IMG/VR virus record: IMGVR_UViG_3300018065_000026
Location: 1 to 43,389 of that record
Length of the DNA: 43,389 bases
Reading direction: 5' to 3' (one strand)
DNA from: a virus
The position numbers were made by a program, and so were the translations under genes. Positions 1 to 6,030 of the stretch are shown piece after piece. Every line of letters starts with the position of its first letter. Position 1 is the first letter of the stretch. Below the pieces are notes generated by a model. The model was not told the DNA's origin, did not search any database, and worked only from the letters and a program-made list of their open reading frames with translations.

Positions 1-324
1 AGTGTTTCGGTTGCCGTAATCGACCCCCGCCCAGAAGTCGAGTGAGCGGCGGGCCTTCACGGGCTCGCCGTCGCACACTCGCGCTAAACCTTTGATCGAC
101 TCCCGCAACCGCTCCACCTCCGCCCGCGCCGCTTCGAGTTCGTCGAGGGCGAGGGGGAGCGTGTTCACGGCGTGGACGAGAATCGGCGTATCCGATGGCG
201 CCAGAGCGTAGACCACCTCACGACCTTTGCCGTCAACGATGTCGCCGTCCTGATCGAGTCGCCAGTCCGCCGCCTCCCCCAAGATCCGCCGCGACTCGGC
301 GATGTCGATTCGGTCGGCGCTCAT
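1..324 (-). CDS. hypothetical phage protein, N-terminal part (cut by the window edge)
   Basis: The reading frame is open for 108 codons from an ATG at 324 to the left edge, so only the N-terminus is visible. The protein begins MSADRIDIAESRRILG and has a charged helical stretch (about residues 61-84, LALDELEAARAEVERLRES) that could form a short coiled coil. The ATG overlaps the stop of the upstream gene as ATGA, so translation is probably coupled. It is the third gene of a leftward run of small proteins (796 to the edge). No family is recognised; the style is that of accessory early phage proteins. Confidence 0.6.
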   Translation of the reverse strand, partial: MSADRIDIAESRRILGEAADWRLDQDGDIVDGKGREVVYALAPSDTPILVHAVNTLPLALDELEAARAEVERLRESIKGLARVCDGEPVKARRSLDFWAGVDYGNRNT

Positions 325-611
325 TGTTGGCCCTCCCGACGCTCGCGTTCTTGGATCCGCTGACGCGCCGCACGCACGCGCTGTAGCGCTTCGTTGTAGC
401 GGTCCTGGTTGATGCCCCAGGTCGAGGCCAGCCAGCGGTGGGCCATGCCCGGCGAGGTAGCGATGAGCGGCCAGTCGTCCTGCTGTTTGGCGTCCTGTAG
501 GAAGAGCAGTACGGCGACGCTCATGGCGGTCGCGTGTTCGTTGCCGAGGAGGAAGGCCTCGCGCGGGAAGATGCTTTCCAGTCCGTTGGTGATGTCGAAG
601 TCGGGGGTCAT
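321..611 (-). CDS. hypothetical small phage protein (96 aa)
   Basis: The protein starts MTPDFDITNGLESIF and is mostly helical, with a basic C-terminal tail (RVRAARQRIQERERREGQQ). The start at 611 was chosen because GGAGG lies 7 nt upstream and the ATG overlaps the previous stop as ATGA. A longer frame to 668 exists but lacks these signals. Middle gene of a three-gene leftward operon. No function can be assigned. Confidence 0.65.
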   Translation of the reverse strand: MTPDFDITNGLESIFPREAFLLGNEHATAMSVAVLLFLQDAKQQDDWPLIATSPGMAHRWLASTWGINQDRYNEALQRVRAARQRIQERERREGQQ

Positions 612-796
612 CGGGGATCCTCCGTGTCGGTGTCCCAGGTCGCGATTTGATGTGAGGACGTGCCGCATGCGACGTGCGGTCCGTCGTGCCCTTCCGGGCG
701 TGAGCAGTGGTAGCCGTGGCGCTTGGACGTCGCGGGACAGACGGTAGTGTCGTCGGTCTCGTGCCAGCCACAGTAGGTGCAGGCGGTCTCGGGCAT
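608..796 (-). CDS. small Cys/His-rich, probably zinc-binding phage protein
   Basis: This 62-residue protein has a CTYCGWHE knuckle at its N-terminus (CxxC), then single Cys residues, a YHCSRPEGHDGPHVACG segment and a late His. The spacing of Cys and His suggests one or two zinc sites. Small proteins with the pattern HxC...GHxGxHxAC are common in phage accessory regions; their function is not known. It is the first gene of the leftward operon and faces the 797-1174 control region. Its stop overlaps the next start as ATGA. Confidence 0.65.
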   Translation of the reverse strand: MPETACTYCGWHETDDTTVCPATSKRHGYHCSRPEGHDGPHVACGTSSHQIATWDTDTEDPR

Positions 797-904
797 GAGG
801 TTCGCGCGTGAAGGTTGAGGGAAGCAGCGAACGTGCTGCGAGCTGCTAGGGTAACGCAGTCGAGGACGAGATGGAAGAGAACACCAAGGTATCTTGCACG
901 AAAA

Positions 905-929
905 CAGCGAGGGTAATCAGCGAGGGTAA
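905..929. repeat. tandem 13-bp direct repeat, core CAGCGAGGGTAA
   Basis: Two exact copies of CAGCGAGGGTAA sit at 905-916 and 918-929, one base apart. Related AGGGTAACG occurs at 848-856, and CGAGGGACGC follows at 930-939. Their position between divergent operons suggests binding sites. Confidence 0.6.
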
Positions 930-958
930 CGAGGGACGCTGGAGCCGGCAGCAGACAA

Positions 959-1045
959 CCGGACCCAAAGGTCTTCTGTTGTCACAAGGGACATCCGGAC
1001 CCAGATGTCTTCATTCCAACCGCACCTGGATGTCCAGATGTCTAC
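959..1045. repeat. three spaced ~18-bp repeats (operator-like)
   Basis: CCGGACCCAAAGGTCTTC (959-976) and CCGGACCCAGATGTCTTC (995-1012) differ at two positions. A third, partial copy at 1028-1045 shares CCAGATGTCT and the final C. The copies are 36 and 33 bp apart. The first carries a small inverted repeat (GACC/GGTC), and GACATC/GATGTC arms surround the second. This looks like a regulator-binding array. Confidence 0.5.
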
Positions 1046-1073
1046 TACTACGGTAGTAGACCTGCGGGTCTGG
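1034..1073. promoter_or_regulatory. perfect hairpin with competing downstream stem
   Basis: A 9-bp perfect inverted repeat (GTCTACTAC at 1040-1048, GTAGTAGAC at 1053-1061) closes a TACG tetraloop, a UNCG-type loop closed by C-G in RNA. Its 3' arm overlaps a second stem, AGACC (1058-1062) with GGTCT (1067-1071), so the two are mutually exclusive. CCAGA/TCTGG (1034-1038/1069-1073) could bracket the first hairpin. It lies 114 nt before the start at 1175, so it may be a leader structure or a DNA palindrome. Confidence 0.4.
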
Positions 1074-1174
1074 AATAGGTTACGGTCACCGGTGGATTTT
1101 CCGGGCACTAGCGGCGCCGATCGGCCGATAGGTTCCCCGGCCGCGGAATGGTCCGCGCCTAACCCCTTCGAATC

Positions 1175-1486
1175 ATGACGACCGATTCCCTTTCCTTTGA
1201 ACGATGGATGGCCATCCTCGCGACGCGTGTCGAACGTTTCGCGGGCGTGTCGATCGACGATATGCCCGACGTGCAGTACCGGCATTGGTACGACGACGGT
1301 CTATCGACGGGCGCCGCGCTTGCCGCGGCTTGCGCTTGCTGGCGCGAGATTGACCCGCCGTTCCGGGCCTTCCTTGAGGAAACCGGACTAGGCGTAGCCG
1401 TCGATGCTGCACTTGCCGGCGAGTCCCCGAGCGAAGCCTACGCCCGTCACCTGGAATCCGATGGAGGGTCGACCGATGCCCGCTAA
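1175..1486 (+). CDS. small hypothetical phage protein (103 aa)
   Basis: The protein begins MTTDSLSFERWMAILATRVE and carries a YRHWYDDGLSTGAALA motif near residues 36-51. Small phage proteins with this tryptophan/WYD-G layout are common, but I do not claim a firm family. First gene of the rightward operon; its end overlaps the next gene by 11 nt. No Shine-Dalgarno sequence is visible before the ATG. Third codon positions are less G/C-rich than in the structural genes. Confidence 0.65.
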   Translation: MTTDSLSFERWMAILATRVERFAGVSIDDMPDVQYRHWYDDGLSTGAALAAACACWREIDPPFRAFLEETGLGVAVDAALAGESPSEAYARHLESDGGSTDAR

Positions 1487-2210
1487 TCCGAACGGTATGG
1501 TTGCGTGGTCCGATGCGGACCGGGTCCTGATCTTGACCGGACTACGGGCGCCGTCGACGAATCGGAAGACGGGCCGGATGGTGCAAGGCTGGATCCTCGC
1601 GAGGGCCGAGGATCCGGTGGCGGCCGTTCGGTCCGGATTGGACGCGAAAGTCTGCCCGTCGACGTGTCCTCTCCGCGGCGACAAGGGCGCCGGCCGCGGC
1701 TGCTACGTGAATCTGGGGCAAGCGCCGTTGAGCGTATGGCGCGCCTACAATCGAGGCGCGTACCTCGACGCCGATTGGACGGCGCTCCGGACGATGCTCC
1801 GCGGCAAGGCCGTGCGTTTCGGCGCGTACGGGGACCCGGCGATGGTTCCGGTGGCAGTGCTCGAGAGGGTCGCACGCTACGCCGATCGATGGACGGCATA
1901 TACCCACGCTTGGGCGGAGATTCCGGCCGATCATGCGAAGCGATTGCGACGGCTGGCAATGGCGTCCGTCGAATCGGAAGCGGACGCGGCCGTCGCGCGA
2001 GCGTCCGGTTGGCGTACGTTCCGGATCGGACTCGACAAGGATCCGGGGAGGGAGATTTGGTGTCCAGCTACGGTCGAGGGTGGAGCGTCGACAACGTGCG
2101 ACCGTTGCGGATTGTGCGCCGGCGCTTCGAACGGCGGACGGTCTATCGTCGTCGCGCCGCACGGCGCAGGATCGGGACACGCTCGCCGGATTCTTGACTC
2201 GCGTTCTTGA
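1476..2210 (+). CDS. cysteine-rich phage protein with possible metal or Fe-S site
   Basis: A 244-residue protein starting MPANPNGMVAWSDADRV. The start at 1476 is set by GGAGG 8 nt upstream. Conserved-looking blocks are KVCPSTCPLRG, GCYVNLGQ, VRFGAYGDPAMVP, YTHAW, MASVESEADA, EIWCPAT and CDRCGLCAG. The paired cysteines suggest a metal or iron-sulfur site. The blocks resemble a family of uncharacterised proteins in phages and plasmids, loosely like Gp88-type proteins; this is recalled, not tested. It sits between two hypothetical genes and is followed by hairpins (2216-2299). Confidence 0.65.
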   Translation: MPANPNGMVAWSDADRVLILTGLRAPSTNRKTGRMVQGWILARAEDPVAAVRSGLDAKVCPSTCPLRGDKGAGRGCYVNLGQAPLSVWRAYNRGAYLDADWTALRTMLRGKAVRFGAYGDPAMVPVAVLERVARYADRWTAYTHAWAEIPADHAKRLRRLAMASVESEADAAVARASGWRTFRIGLDKDPGREIWCPATVEGGASTTCDRCGLCAGASNGGRSIVVAPHGAGSGHARRILDSRS

Positions 2211-2215
2211 CGCCG

Positions 2216-2299
2216 CGGGCTGGCGCCCGTAGCGTCCACTCCCGTCGGTCGCATTGGTGCGGCTGGCGCTTCCCTTCACTCGGCCCCGTGGGCCTTTCT
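2216..2299 (+). terminator. two hairpins; the second is terminator-like (attenuator?)
   Basis: After the stop at 2210 come CGGGC-TGGC-GCCCG (2216-2229) and GGCCC-CGT-GGGCC followed by TTTCT (2282-2299). The second resembles a weak intrinsic terminator. It lies just before the ATG at 2312, so it could reduce read-through into that gene. Confidence 0.35.
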
Positions 2300-2311
2300 C
2301 CAATCGATACC

Positions 2312-2995
2312 ATGCCGCACGCTTCCACGCTTTCCCCCACGCCCGTCCGCTTCTCCCCGATCCTCCCGACGGACGATATCCCCGGCCGGCCGCTGCCGGA
2401 TCCCGGTCGCACCTTGCGGGTCTACCGGGTCCGCGCCGACGTAGTCCTACCCTACGTCGAAACGTTCCGGCCGGTCCTTTCGGTCGCGCGACGGACCCGC
2501 GGAGCCTTGGAGGTTCCGCACGCGACGACCATGGGCGGGCGCTACCTTGCCGTGGCCTTCGAAGTCCTGGCCACTTCCGAGCGCCACGCGGCGAGCCTTG
2601 TCCGGTGGCGCTTCTCGCTCGCGTCGCACAAGGACTACGCGCGGGCCGGGTCCGTCCTTGCTCGCGTGTCGGCGGCATTCGACGCACGGCGATTCGCTGG
2701 GGCCTTCGGCTTGCCCTCGGTCGCGATCCGGTCCGTGGGCCGGCCGCGGGAGTCGGTCTGGCAGATCGCGACCGGCCGTCGTCTCACCGGCTTTCCGCGT
2801 CCAGTCGCCGAATGGTGCCGCGTCCTCGACGGCCGGGCCGGTTCGCACCCGTCTCCGTTCGTGCCGCTCCAACCGATCGCGCATCACGGCCGTGAGGGCC
2901 AGCCGGTCTACACGTCGGCCGATTGGCGCGACCCGCGTGGCATCCGTCGCCCGGTGCCGATGGCCGCGCGGCGAGCGGCTCGATGGGTCGAGTGA
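2312..2995 (+). CDS. hypothetical protein (227 aa)
   Basis: The protein starts MPHASTLSPTPVRFSPI, is rich in Arg, Ala and Pro, and has no signal peptide or clear membrane segment. The ATG at 2312 was chosen because the upstream extension (TTG at 2207, overlapping the previous stop) crosses two hairpins and reads like non-coding sequence. It is the last gene of the rightward operon, with a strong terminator 27 nt after its stop. No domain is recognised. Confidence 0.55.
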   Translation: MPHASTLSPTPVRFSPILPTDDIPGRPLPDPGRTLRVYRVRADVVLPYVETFRPVLSVARRTRGALEVPHATTMGGRYLAVAFEVLATSERHAASLVRWRFSLASHKDYARAGSVLARVSAAFDARRFAGAFGLPSVAIRSVGRPRESVWQIATGRRLTGFPRPVAEWCRVLDGRAGSHPSPFVPLQPIAHHGREGQPVYTSADWRDPRGIRRPVPMAARRAARWVE

Positions 2996-3009
2996 GCTAG
3001 GCGCCTAGC
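2996..3009. repeat. 14-bp perfect palindrome at the stop codon
   Basis: GCTAGGCGCCTAGC overlaps the end of the 2312-2995 gene (TGA at 2993-2995) and lies just before the terminator. It is one of several CTAG-centred or CTAG-containing palindromes in the first 3.7 kb. Confidence 0.5.
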
Positions 3010-3021
3010 GGCGCGAGGAAC

Positions 3022-3054
3022 GGGCCGGATCCCTTACGGGGTCCGGTCCTTTTT
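3022..3054 (+). terminator. rho-independent terminator of the rightward operon
   Basis: GGGCCGGATCCC (3022-3033) and GGGGTCCGGTCC (3038-3049) pair over 12 bp with two G-U wobbles around a TTAC loop. Five T follow at 3050-3054. This is a textbook intrinsic terminator on the plus strand. Confidence 0.85.
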
Positions 3055-3264
3055 CGTGGGCGGCCGTTTCTGCCGTGGAGGCTTTCTGTGCGGCCGTCTC
3101 TCGCGTCCGGAAGGGTGGTATAGTGCGATCGGTCGGCGGACCGGCTCGCGTCGATCCTGACGCATTCTAGGGCCCTTGTGAGGGAAGGGCCTTCCACGGG
3201 CCTTGGACGGCCGATGGTCGACGGAACCGACCGCAACCTAGCGCGACGGACGCAAGGCTATACG

Positions 3265-3304
3265 TAGCAGCGGGATAGCAGCAATCGGACCCGCTAGTAG
3301 CAGC
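3265..3304. repeat. three TAGCAGC heptamers at 11 and 22 bp spacing
   Basis: TAGCAGC occurs at 3265-3271, 3276-3282 and 3298-3304. Start-to-start distances are 11 and 22 bp, so all copies lie on about the same face of the helix. The same heptamer appears inverted at 842-848 in the other control region. Confidence 0.5.
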
Positions 3305-3421
3305 GCCGACCCCCGGTCAAAGGAGCGCCAAGGATCCGAGCGCCGTTGGTCCGCGCCGCTCGGCCGGCCGTCCAGCCTTCCTGCCGTCGCATACGCCCGC
3401 GTCGCGCCGCGCTAGGCGGGA

Positions 3422-3442
3422 GAGAGAACGTAGCGTTATCTC
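3422..3442. repeat. 21-bp operator-like inverted repeat
   Basis: Arms GAGAGAACG (3422-3430) and CGTTATCTC (3434-3442) are complementary at eight of nine positions around a TAG centre. The size and symmetry fit a dimeric repressor site. Confidence 0.4.
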
Positions 3443-3542
3443 GCGTTCCGCGCCCTAGGCGCCACGATTGTGGGTCGACGTAGCCGGTGCGAGGCGAGGA
3501 GCCGATCGGCCGGCCTAGCGCGTGCGGGAGGACCCGAATGTG

Positions 3543-3593
3543 GAGATCCGGACAAGGAGGTCCGGTTGGAATGAGACATCGAGGTCCAGTTGG
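3543..3593. repeat. spaced GAGRTCCRG direct repeats
   Basis: GAGATCCGG (3543-3551), GAGGTCCGG (3557-3565) and GAGGTCCAG (3581-3589). The last two extend to GAGGTCCGGTTGG and GAGGTCCAGTTGG, 24 bp apart. Confidence 0.4.
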
Positions 3594-3664
3594 TCGATTT
3601 CGGGATACCCCTAGGGGGGAAAATGGCGCAGGACGCTACATCGATTGGGGTCTCCAATCTGTGC

Positions 3665-3690
3665 AGAAAGTTTGAGCGTTGATCGCTCAG
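3665..3690 (-). terminator. possible terminator at the end of the late block
   Basis: On the minus strand TGAGCG-ATCAA-CGCTCA (3673-3689) forms a 6-bp hairpin followed by AACTTTC. It overlaps the stop of the 3687-4385 gene. The T-run is weak. Confidence 0.35.
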
Positions 3691-4385
3691 ACCACCCGGT
3701 TATGCCGCCCGATGATCCTCCGCACCCGCTCGATTCCCTCCCAGAACCGTAGCTGTTGCTCCGGACTCAGCCCTCCCCGCTCGTTCAGCCCCTCCTCACC
3801 CCACCCAGCACCGACGTACACCATCCCACGGTGTCCCGGAAGGAACCCGACCAGGGCCACCTTCGCGTACACCACACCGTCCTGCAGGTACATCCTCTTC
3901 AACTGCCCGTCCTTCATCCCCGCCGTCGTGATCCGCACCGGCTGCCCGCCAGACCGCGCCACGTCCGCCAGGAGCCGCTCGTACTCCTCGTCCGGCCTCC
4001 GGTCGATCCACTCCCCCGAGCGCCGTGTGACGCCGTCCTGGACGCTCTCAGCCTCCGCCGTGACCTTCACCGGGACTCCGGGCGCCGGGACCCCTCCGCC
4101 GTTCCTGGAGACCAGCAGGATCGCCCTGCGGCCCTGCGTCTCCCTCCGGAGCCTGTGGACCGCCTCGGTCAACAGCACCCGGTCCTGGTACGCCTGCTTG
4201 TCCTGCTCGACCGCCTGCCGGTCCTGGAGAGCCCGCGCCTTCTTCACCGCGGCCTGGATGACGACGGCTAGGCCGGCGATGAGGCCCGAGCCGTAGACCC
4301 CGGAGGCGAGGTCTTGCAGGAGGGCGTCGAGGAGGGCGTCGGACACTGGGCGTTGTTCAGGGGGGTGGGACTGTTCACGATTCAT
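3687..4385 (-). CDS. membrane-anchored hypothetical protein (232 aa)
   Basis: The N-terminal region has one hydrophobic helix (about residues 30-46, VYGSGLIAGLAVVIQAA), then a charged helical segment (KKARALQDRQAVEQDKQAYQ) and a soluble domain with RRAILLVSRNGGG and MVYVGAGWG. A membrane-anchored sensor or effector is a reasonable guess. I recall similar GGG-containing proteins in marine phages but know no function. Operator-like palindromes overlap its ATG, so it is probably a separately controlled last gene of the late block. No ribosome binding site is visible. Confidence 0.6.
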   Translation of the reverse strand: MNREQSHPPEQRPVSDALLDALLQDLASGVYGSGLIAGLAVVIQAAVKKARALQDRQAVEQDKQAYQDRVLLTEAVHRLRRETQGRRAILLVSRNGGGVPAPGVPVKVTAEAESVQDGVTRRSGEWIDRRPDEEYERLLADVARSGGQPVRITTAGMKDGQLKRMYLQDGVVYAKVALVGFLPGHRGMVYVGAGWGEEGLNERGGLSPEQQLRFWEGIERVRRIIGRHNRVV

Positions 4386-4406
4386 GAACGGTGTACGATC
4401 ATGAAC
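4373..4406 (-). promoter_or_regulatory. paired operator-like palindromes over the start of the 3687-4385 gene
   Basis: GTTCACGATTCATGAAC (4373-4389) has 8-bp arms with one mismatch around a single central base and contains the start codon complement (4383-4385). GTGTACGATCATGAAC (4391-4406) is a second, weaker copy with arms matching at six of eight positions. The copies lie 18 bp apart. A repressor bound here would block initiation at the gene. Confidence 0.5.
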
Positions 4407-4449
4407 AGCTGGGGGTTACGCGGTTCTCGAATAGCGAACGGACACGCAA

Positions 4450-4496
4450 GAGGCCCCCACCCTCCGGAGCCGTGGAGAGCAGGGGCCAGAGCCTCG
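4450..4496 (-). terminator. possible terminator or hairpin after the 190-aa gene
   Basis: On the minus strand GAGGC...GGCCCC pairs with GGGGCC...TC across a 24-nt loop that itself holds CTCCGGAG. The following bases, TCTTGCGTGT, are only mildly T-rich. It lies between the 4519-5091 gene and the operator pair, so it could separate two transcription units. Confidence 0.3.
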
Positions 4497-4518
4497 CGGT
4501 GAGAGGCAGCGAAGTGCG

Positions 4519-5091
4519 TCAGATGGGCAGGCTTCCCAGGACGGGCAGGAGGGCGACGCGGACCGGAGCACCGAAGCCGGCGAATGGGAAGATCCGGCCG
4601 CCGTGGTAGTTCTCCCACCGCGTCTCCCCGTCCGAACCCCGCCCGCGGTAGGTCCCGACCCAGGCCTTCCCGCACTCCGTGAGGAACAGGTAGCGCCGGC
4701 CGGCGATGTAGGTGCCGTCCTCCCGTCCTTCCGAGAGGCTCAGCACGAGAGTCCGGGAGTTCGACCGGTCCTCGACCTTCTGCTCCAGCCCGGCGATCCG
4801 GGACTCCAGCTTGCCGTACTGCGTCACGGCTCGCTTGGCCATCTGGGCCTGGTGCTCCAGATCGCGGCACCGCTCCACGAGACCCTCGCAGTAGCTGCGC
4901 ATCGAGTCGCACTGATCGCCGCTCGCGGCAAGTCGGTCCTGCAGCCGCTTGATCTCCTTACGGAGACCCGCGGGATCCTGGCCGAGATCGATCCAGCCGC
5001 GCAGACGCCCTTCGATCCCGTTCACATGACGCCGAAGGTCGTCCACGTCGCTCCTGAGGTACTTGATGGCCCTCTTGACACCGCCGAACAT
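4519..5091 (-). CDS. coiled-coil hypothetical protein (190 aa)
   Basis: Residues 1-115 are heavily charged helix with heptad-like spacing (VKRAIKYLRSDVDDLRRHV, then LESRIAGLEQKVEDR), followed by a small globular C-terminal region containing GTYIAGRRYLFLTECGKAWV and WENYHGGRIFP. No signal peptide or membrane segment. The ATG at 5091 overlaps the upstream stop as TGATG. It follows a small membrane protein gene. A structural or lysis-associated role is possible but unproven. Confidence 0.6.
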   Translation of the reverse strand: MFGGVKRAIKYLRSDVDDLRRHVNGIEGRLRGWIDLGQDPAGLRKEIKRLQDRLAASGDQCDSMRSYCEGLVERCRDLEHQAQMAKRAVTQYGKLESRIAGLEQKVEDRSNSRTLVLSLSEGREDGTYIAGRRYLFLTECGKAWVGTYRGRGSDGETRWENYHGGRIFPFAGFGAPVRVALLPVLGSLPI

Positions 5092-5300
5092 CAGACTCCC
5101 TCCGTGGGCTGGAGCATCGCCTGATCCATGCGGAGCCAGGCGATCAGCTCGAAGTCCTCGAAGTCGTCCACGAAGTTCGTGGCGAGCTTCTGAACGGCCT
5201 TGGCCCCACAGGCCACGAGGGAGTTCCCCTCCGTCGTGTAGGAGACCTGGACGATGGCCCCGTCGGTCATCGTCTTCTCGAACGTGCATTGCACTTTCAT
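5091..5300 (-). CDS. small hypothetical protein (69 aa)
   Basis: The protein begins MKVQCTFEKTMTDGAIVQVS: strands followed by an acidic helix (FVDDFEDFELIAWLRM). The ATG at 5300 overlaps the upstream stop as ATGA, and its own stop overlaps the next start as TGATG, so it sits in a tightly coupled run. No family recognised. Confidence 0.6.
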   Translation of the reverse strand: MKVQCTFEKTMTDGAIVQVSYTTEGNSLVACGAKAVQKLATNFVDDFEDFELIAWLRMDQAMLQPTEGV

Positions 5301-5539
5301 CGTACGCGCGGCTCCTCCTGAGCCTTGCGGGTCTGCTCTTGGAGGCTCCGGACGTATGGATCCTCGACGAGCGGGTAGTCGGTGTAGTCGACCGGCGGAA
5401 CCAGGTACTCGGTGTACTGGGGCTCCGTCCAGTCCGTCCCTTCGTCGTCCGGCCACCCGAAGGCGAACATGGCCGAGACGAATCCGGCAGCGAAGAACGC
5501 CGCCCAGGTCGTCAGGTACTCGCAGTAGAACTTCTTCAC
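5297..5539 (-). CDS. small single-pass membrane protein (80 aa)
   Basis: The start is a GTG at 5539 that overlaps the upstream stop as GTGA. After KKFYCEYLTTW there is a hydrophobic helix (about residues 10-28, AAFFAAGFVSAMFAFGW), followed by an acidic, Tyr/Pro-rich tail and a charged C-terminal helix. The layout would fit a holin, an inner-membrane spanin subunit or another membrane effector; nothing in the sequence selects one. It lies in the post-terminase accessory block where T7-like phages often keep lysis genes. Confidence 0.55.
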   Translation of the reverse strand: MKKFYCEYLTTWAAFFAAGFVSAMFAFGWPDDEGTDWTEPQYTEYLVPPVDYTDYPLVEDPYVRSLQEQTRKAQEEPRVR

Positions 5540-6030
5540 GAGTTCAGCGCCGCGTCCCGCCGCTCCTCCTGCTTCTTGACCAGCGCTTCCAGCTCGGCGC
5601 GCGTCTTCCTCCACCAGCCCTCGCCGGTGAACTCGACCTCGATACCGTGCTTGCGGAAGAGCGCCTTGAGGCGCCGCTCCTTGTCCGAGGGGCGGATCGT
5701 CTTGTCGTCGTTGATCGCGACGGCCTTCTTGGACAGCTCGGTGTCCGTGATGCTATCGACCCCGTTCCAGGCCTCACCGACCACGGACAGGTCCTCCAGA
5801 GCACCAACGTGTCGCGGGTATCTCGCGCCCCGACAATCCAAGGGTGCGCCGTCAGCGTCCTCGTACATCTGCTCGATCGCGAACCCGAGGCAGCACTGGT
5901 AGCCGTAGGCGTCCTTCAACGCCGTGGAGAACATGAACCCGTGTCCCATATCGTAGTGCCGCTTCACCGAGCACGCCCACTTGGACCGGTCCACCGCGAA
6001 GCTGTTCTTCTTACGCTTGATGGTCTTCAT
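5536..6030 (-). CDS. hypothetical phage protein with CCLG motif (164 aa)
   Basis: The protein starts MKTIKRKKNSFAVDRSKW and contains GYQCCLGFAIEQM, VGEAWNGVD, AVAINDD and LKALFRKHGIEVEFTGEG. This block order matches a group of uncharacterised phage proteins that I recognise by pattern only. The start at 6030 has GGAGG 9 nt upstream and overlaps the MazG-like gene by 20 nt. No membrane segment. Function unknown. Confidence 0.6.
   Translation of the reverse strand: MKTIKRKKNSFAVDRSKWACSVKRHYDMGHGFMFSTALKDAYGYQCCLGFAIEQMYEDADGAPLDCRGARYPRHVGALEDLSVVGEAWNGVDSITDTELSKKAVAINDDKTIRPSDKERRLKALFRKHGIEVEFTGEGWWRKTRAELEALVKKQEERRDAALNS

Larger units (their letters stand above)
797..1174. promoter_or_regulatory. 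divergent intergenic control region with repeats and hairpins
   Basis: A 378-nt stretch without a convincing gene lies between a leftward operon (start 796) and a rightward operon (start 1175). It holds a tandem 13-bp repeat with core CAGCGAGGGTAA (905-916 and 918-929), a near-identical 18-bp pair (959-976 and 995-1012) with a partial third copy (1028-1045), and a perfect inverted repeat (1040-1061). Such a layout fits a two-way promoter/operator region. No promoter with good -35 and -10 boxes could be picked with confidence. Confidence 0.5.
3055..3686. other. non-coding region rich in palindromes and short repeats
   Basis: About 630 nt between the rightward terminator and the end of the late minus-strand block. 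No convincing gene or tRNA was seen. It holds three phased TAGCAGC heptamers (3265-3304), an inverted repeat CCGAGCG/CGCTCGG (3336-3342/3357-3363), a 21-bp near-palindrome (3422-3442), GCGCC-CTA-GGCGC (3450-3462), spaced GAGRTCCRG repeats (3543-3589) and CCCCTAGGGG (3608-3617). It could hold an origin, attachment site or operators; the sequence does not decide between these. Confidence 0.5.

Noticed and set aside
905-1071. CRISPR-like array
   Set aside because: Repeats are too short, imperfect and few, spacing is irregular, and no cas genes are near.
1542-2687. 381-codon minus-strand frame opposite the left rightward operon
   Set aside because: Arg/Pro-rich shadow of the two plus-strand genes; the plus frame at 1476-2210 has a ribosome binding site and clear cysteine motifs.
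3115-3130. CACTATA on the minus strand as a T7/SP6-type promoter
   Set aside because: Only seven bases match, no G-rich start follows, and no second copy appears upstream of late genes.
3436-3675. Small frames on both strands in the non-coding stretch
   Set aside because: No ribosome binding site, composition not protein-like, and they run through palindromes and repeats.
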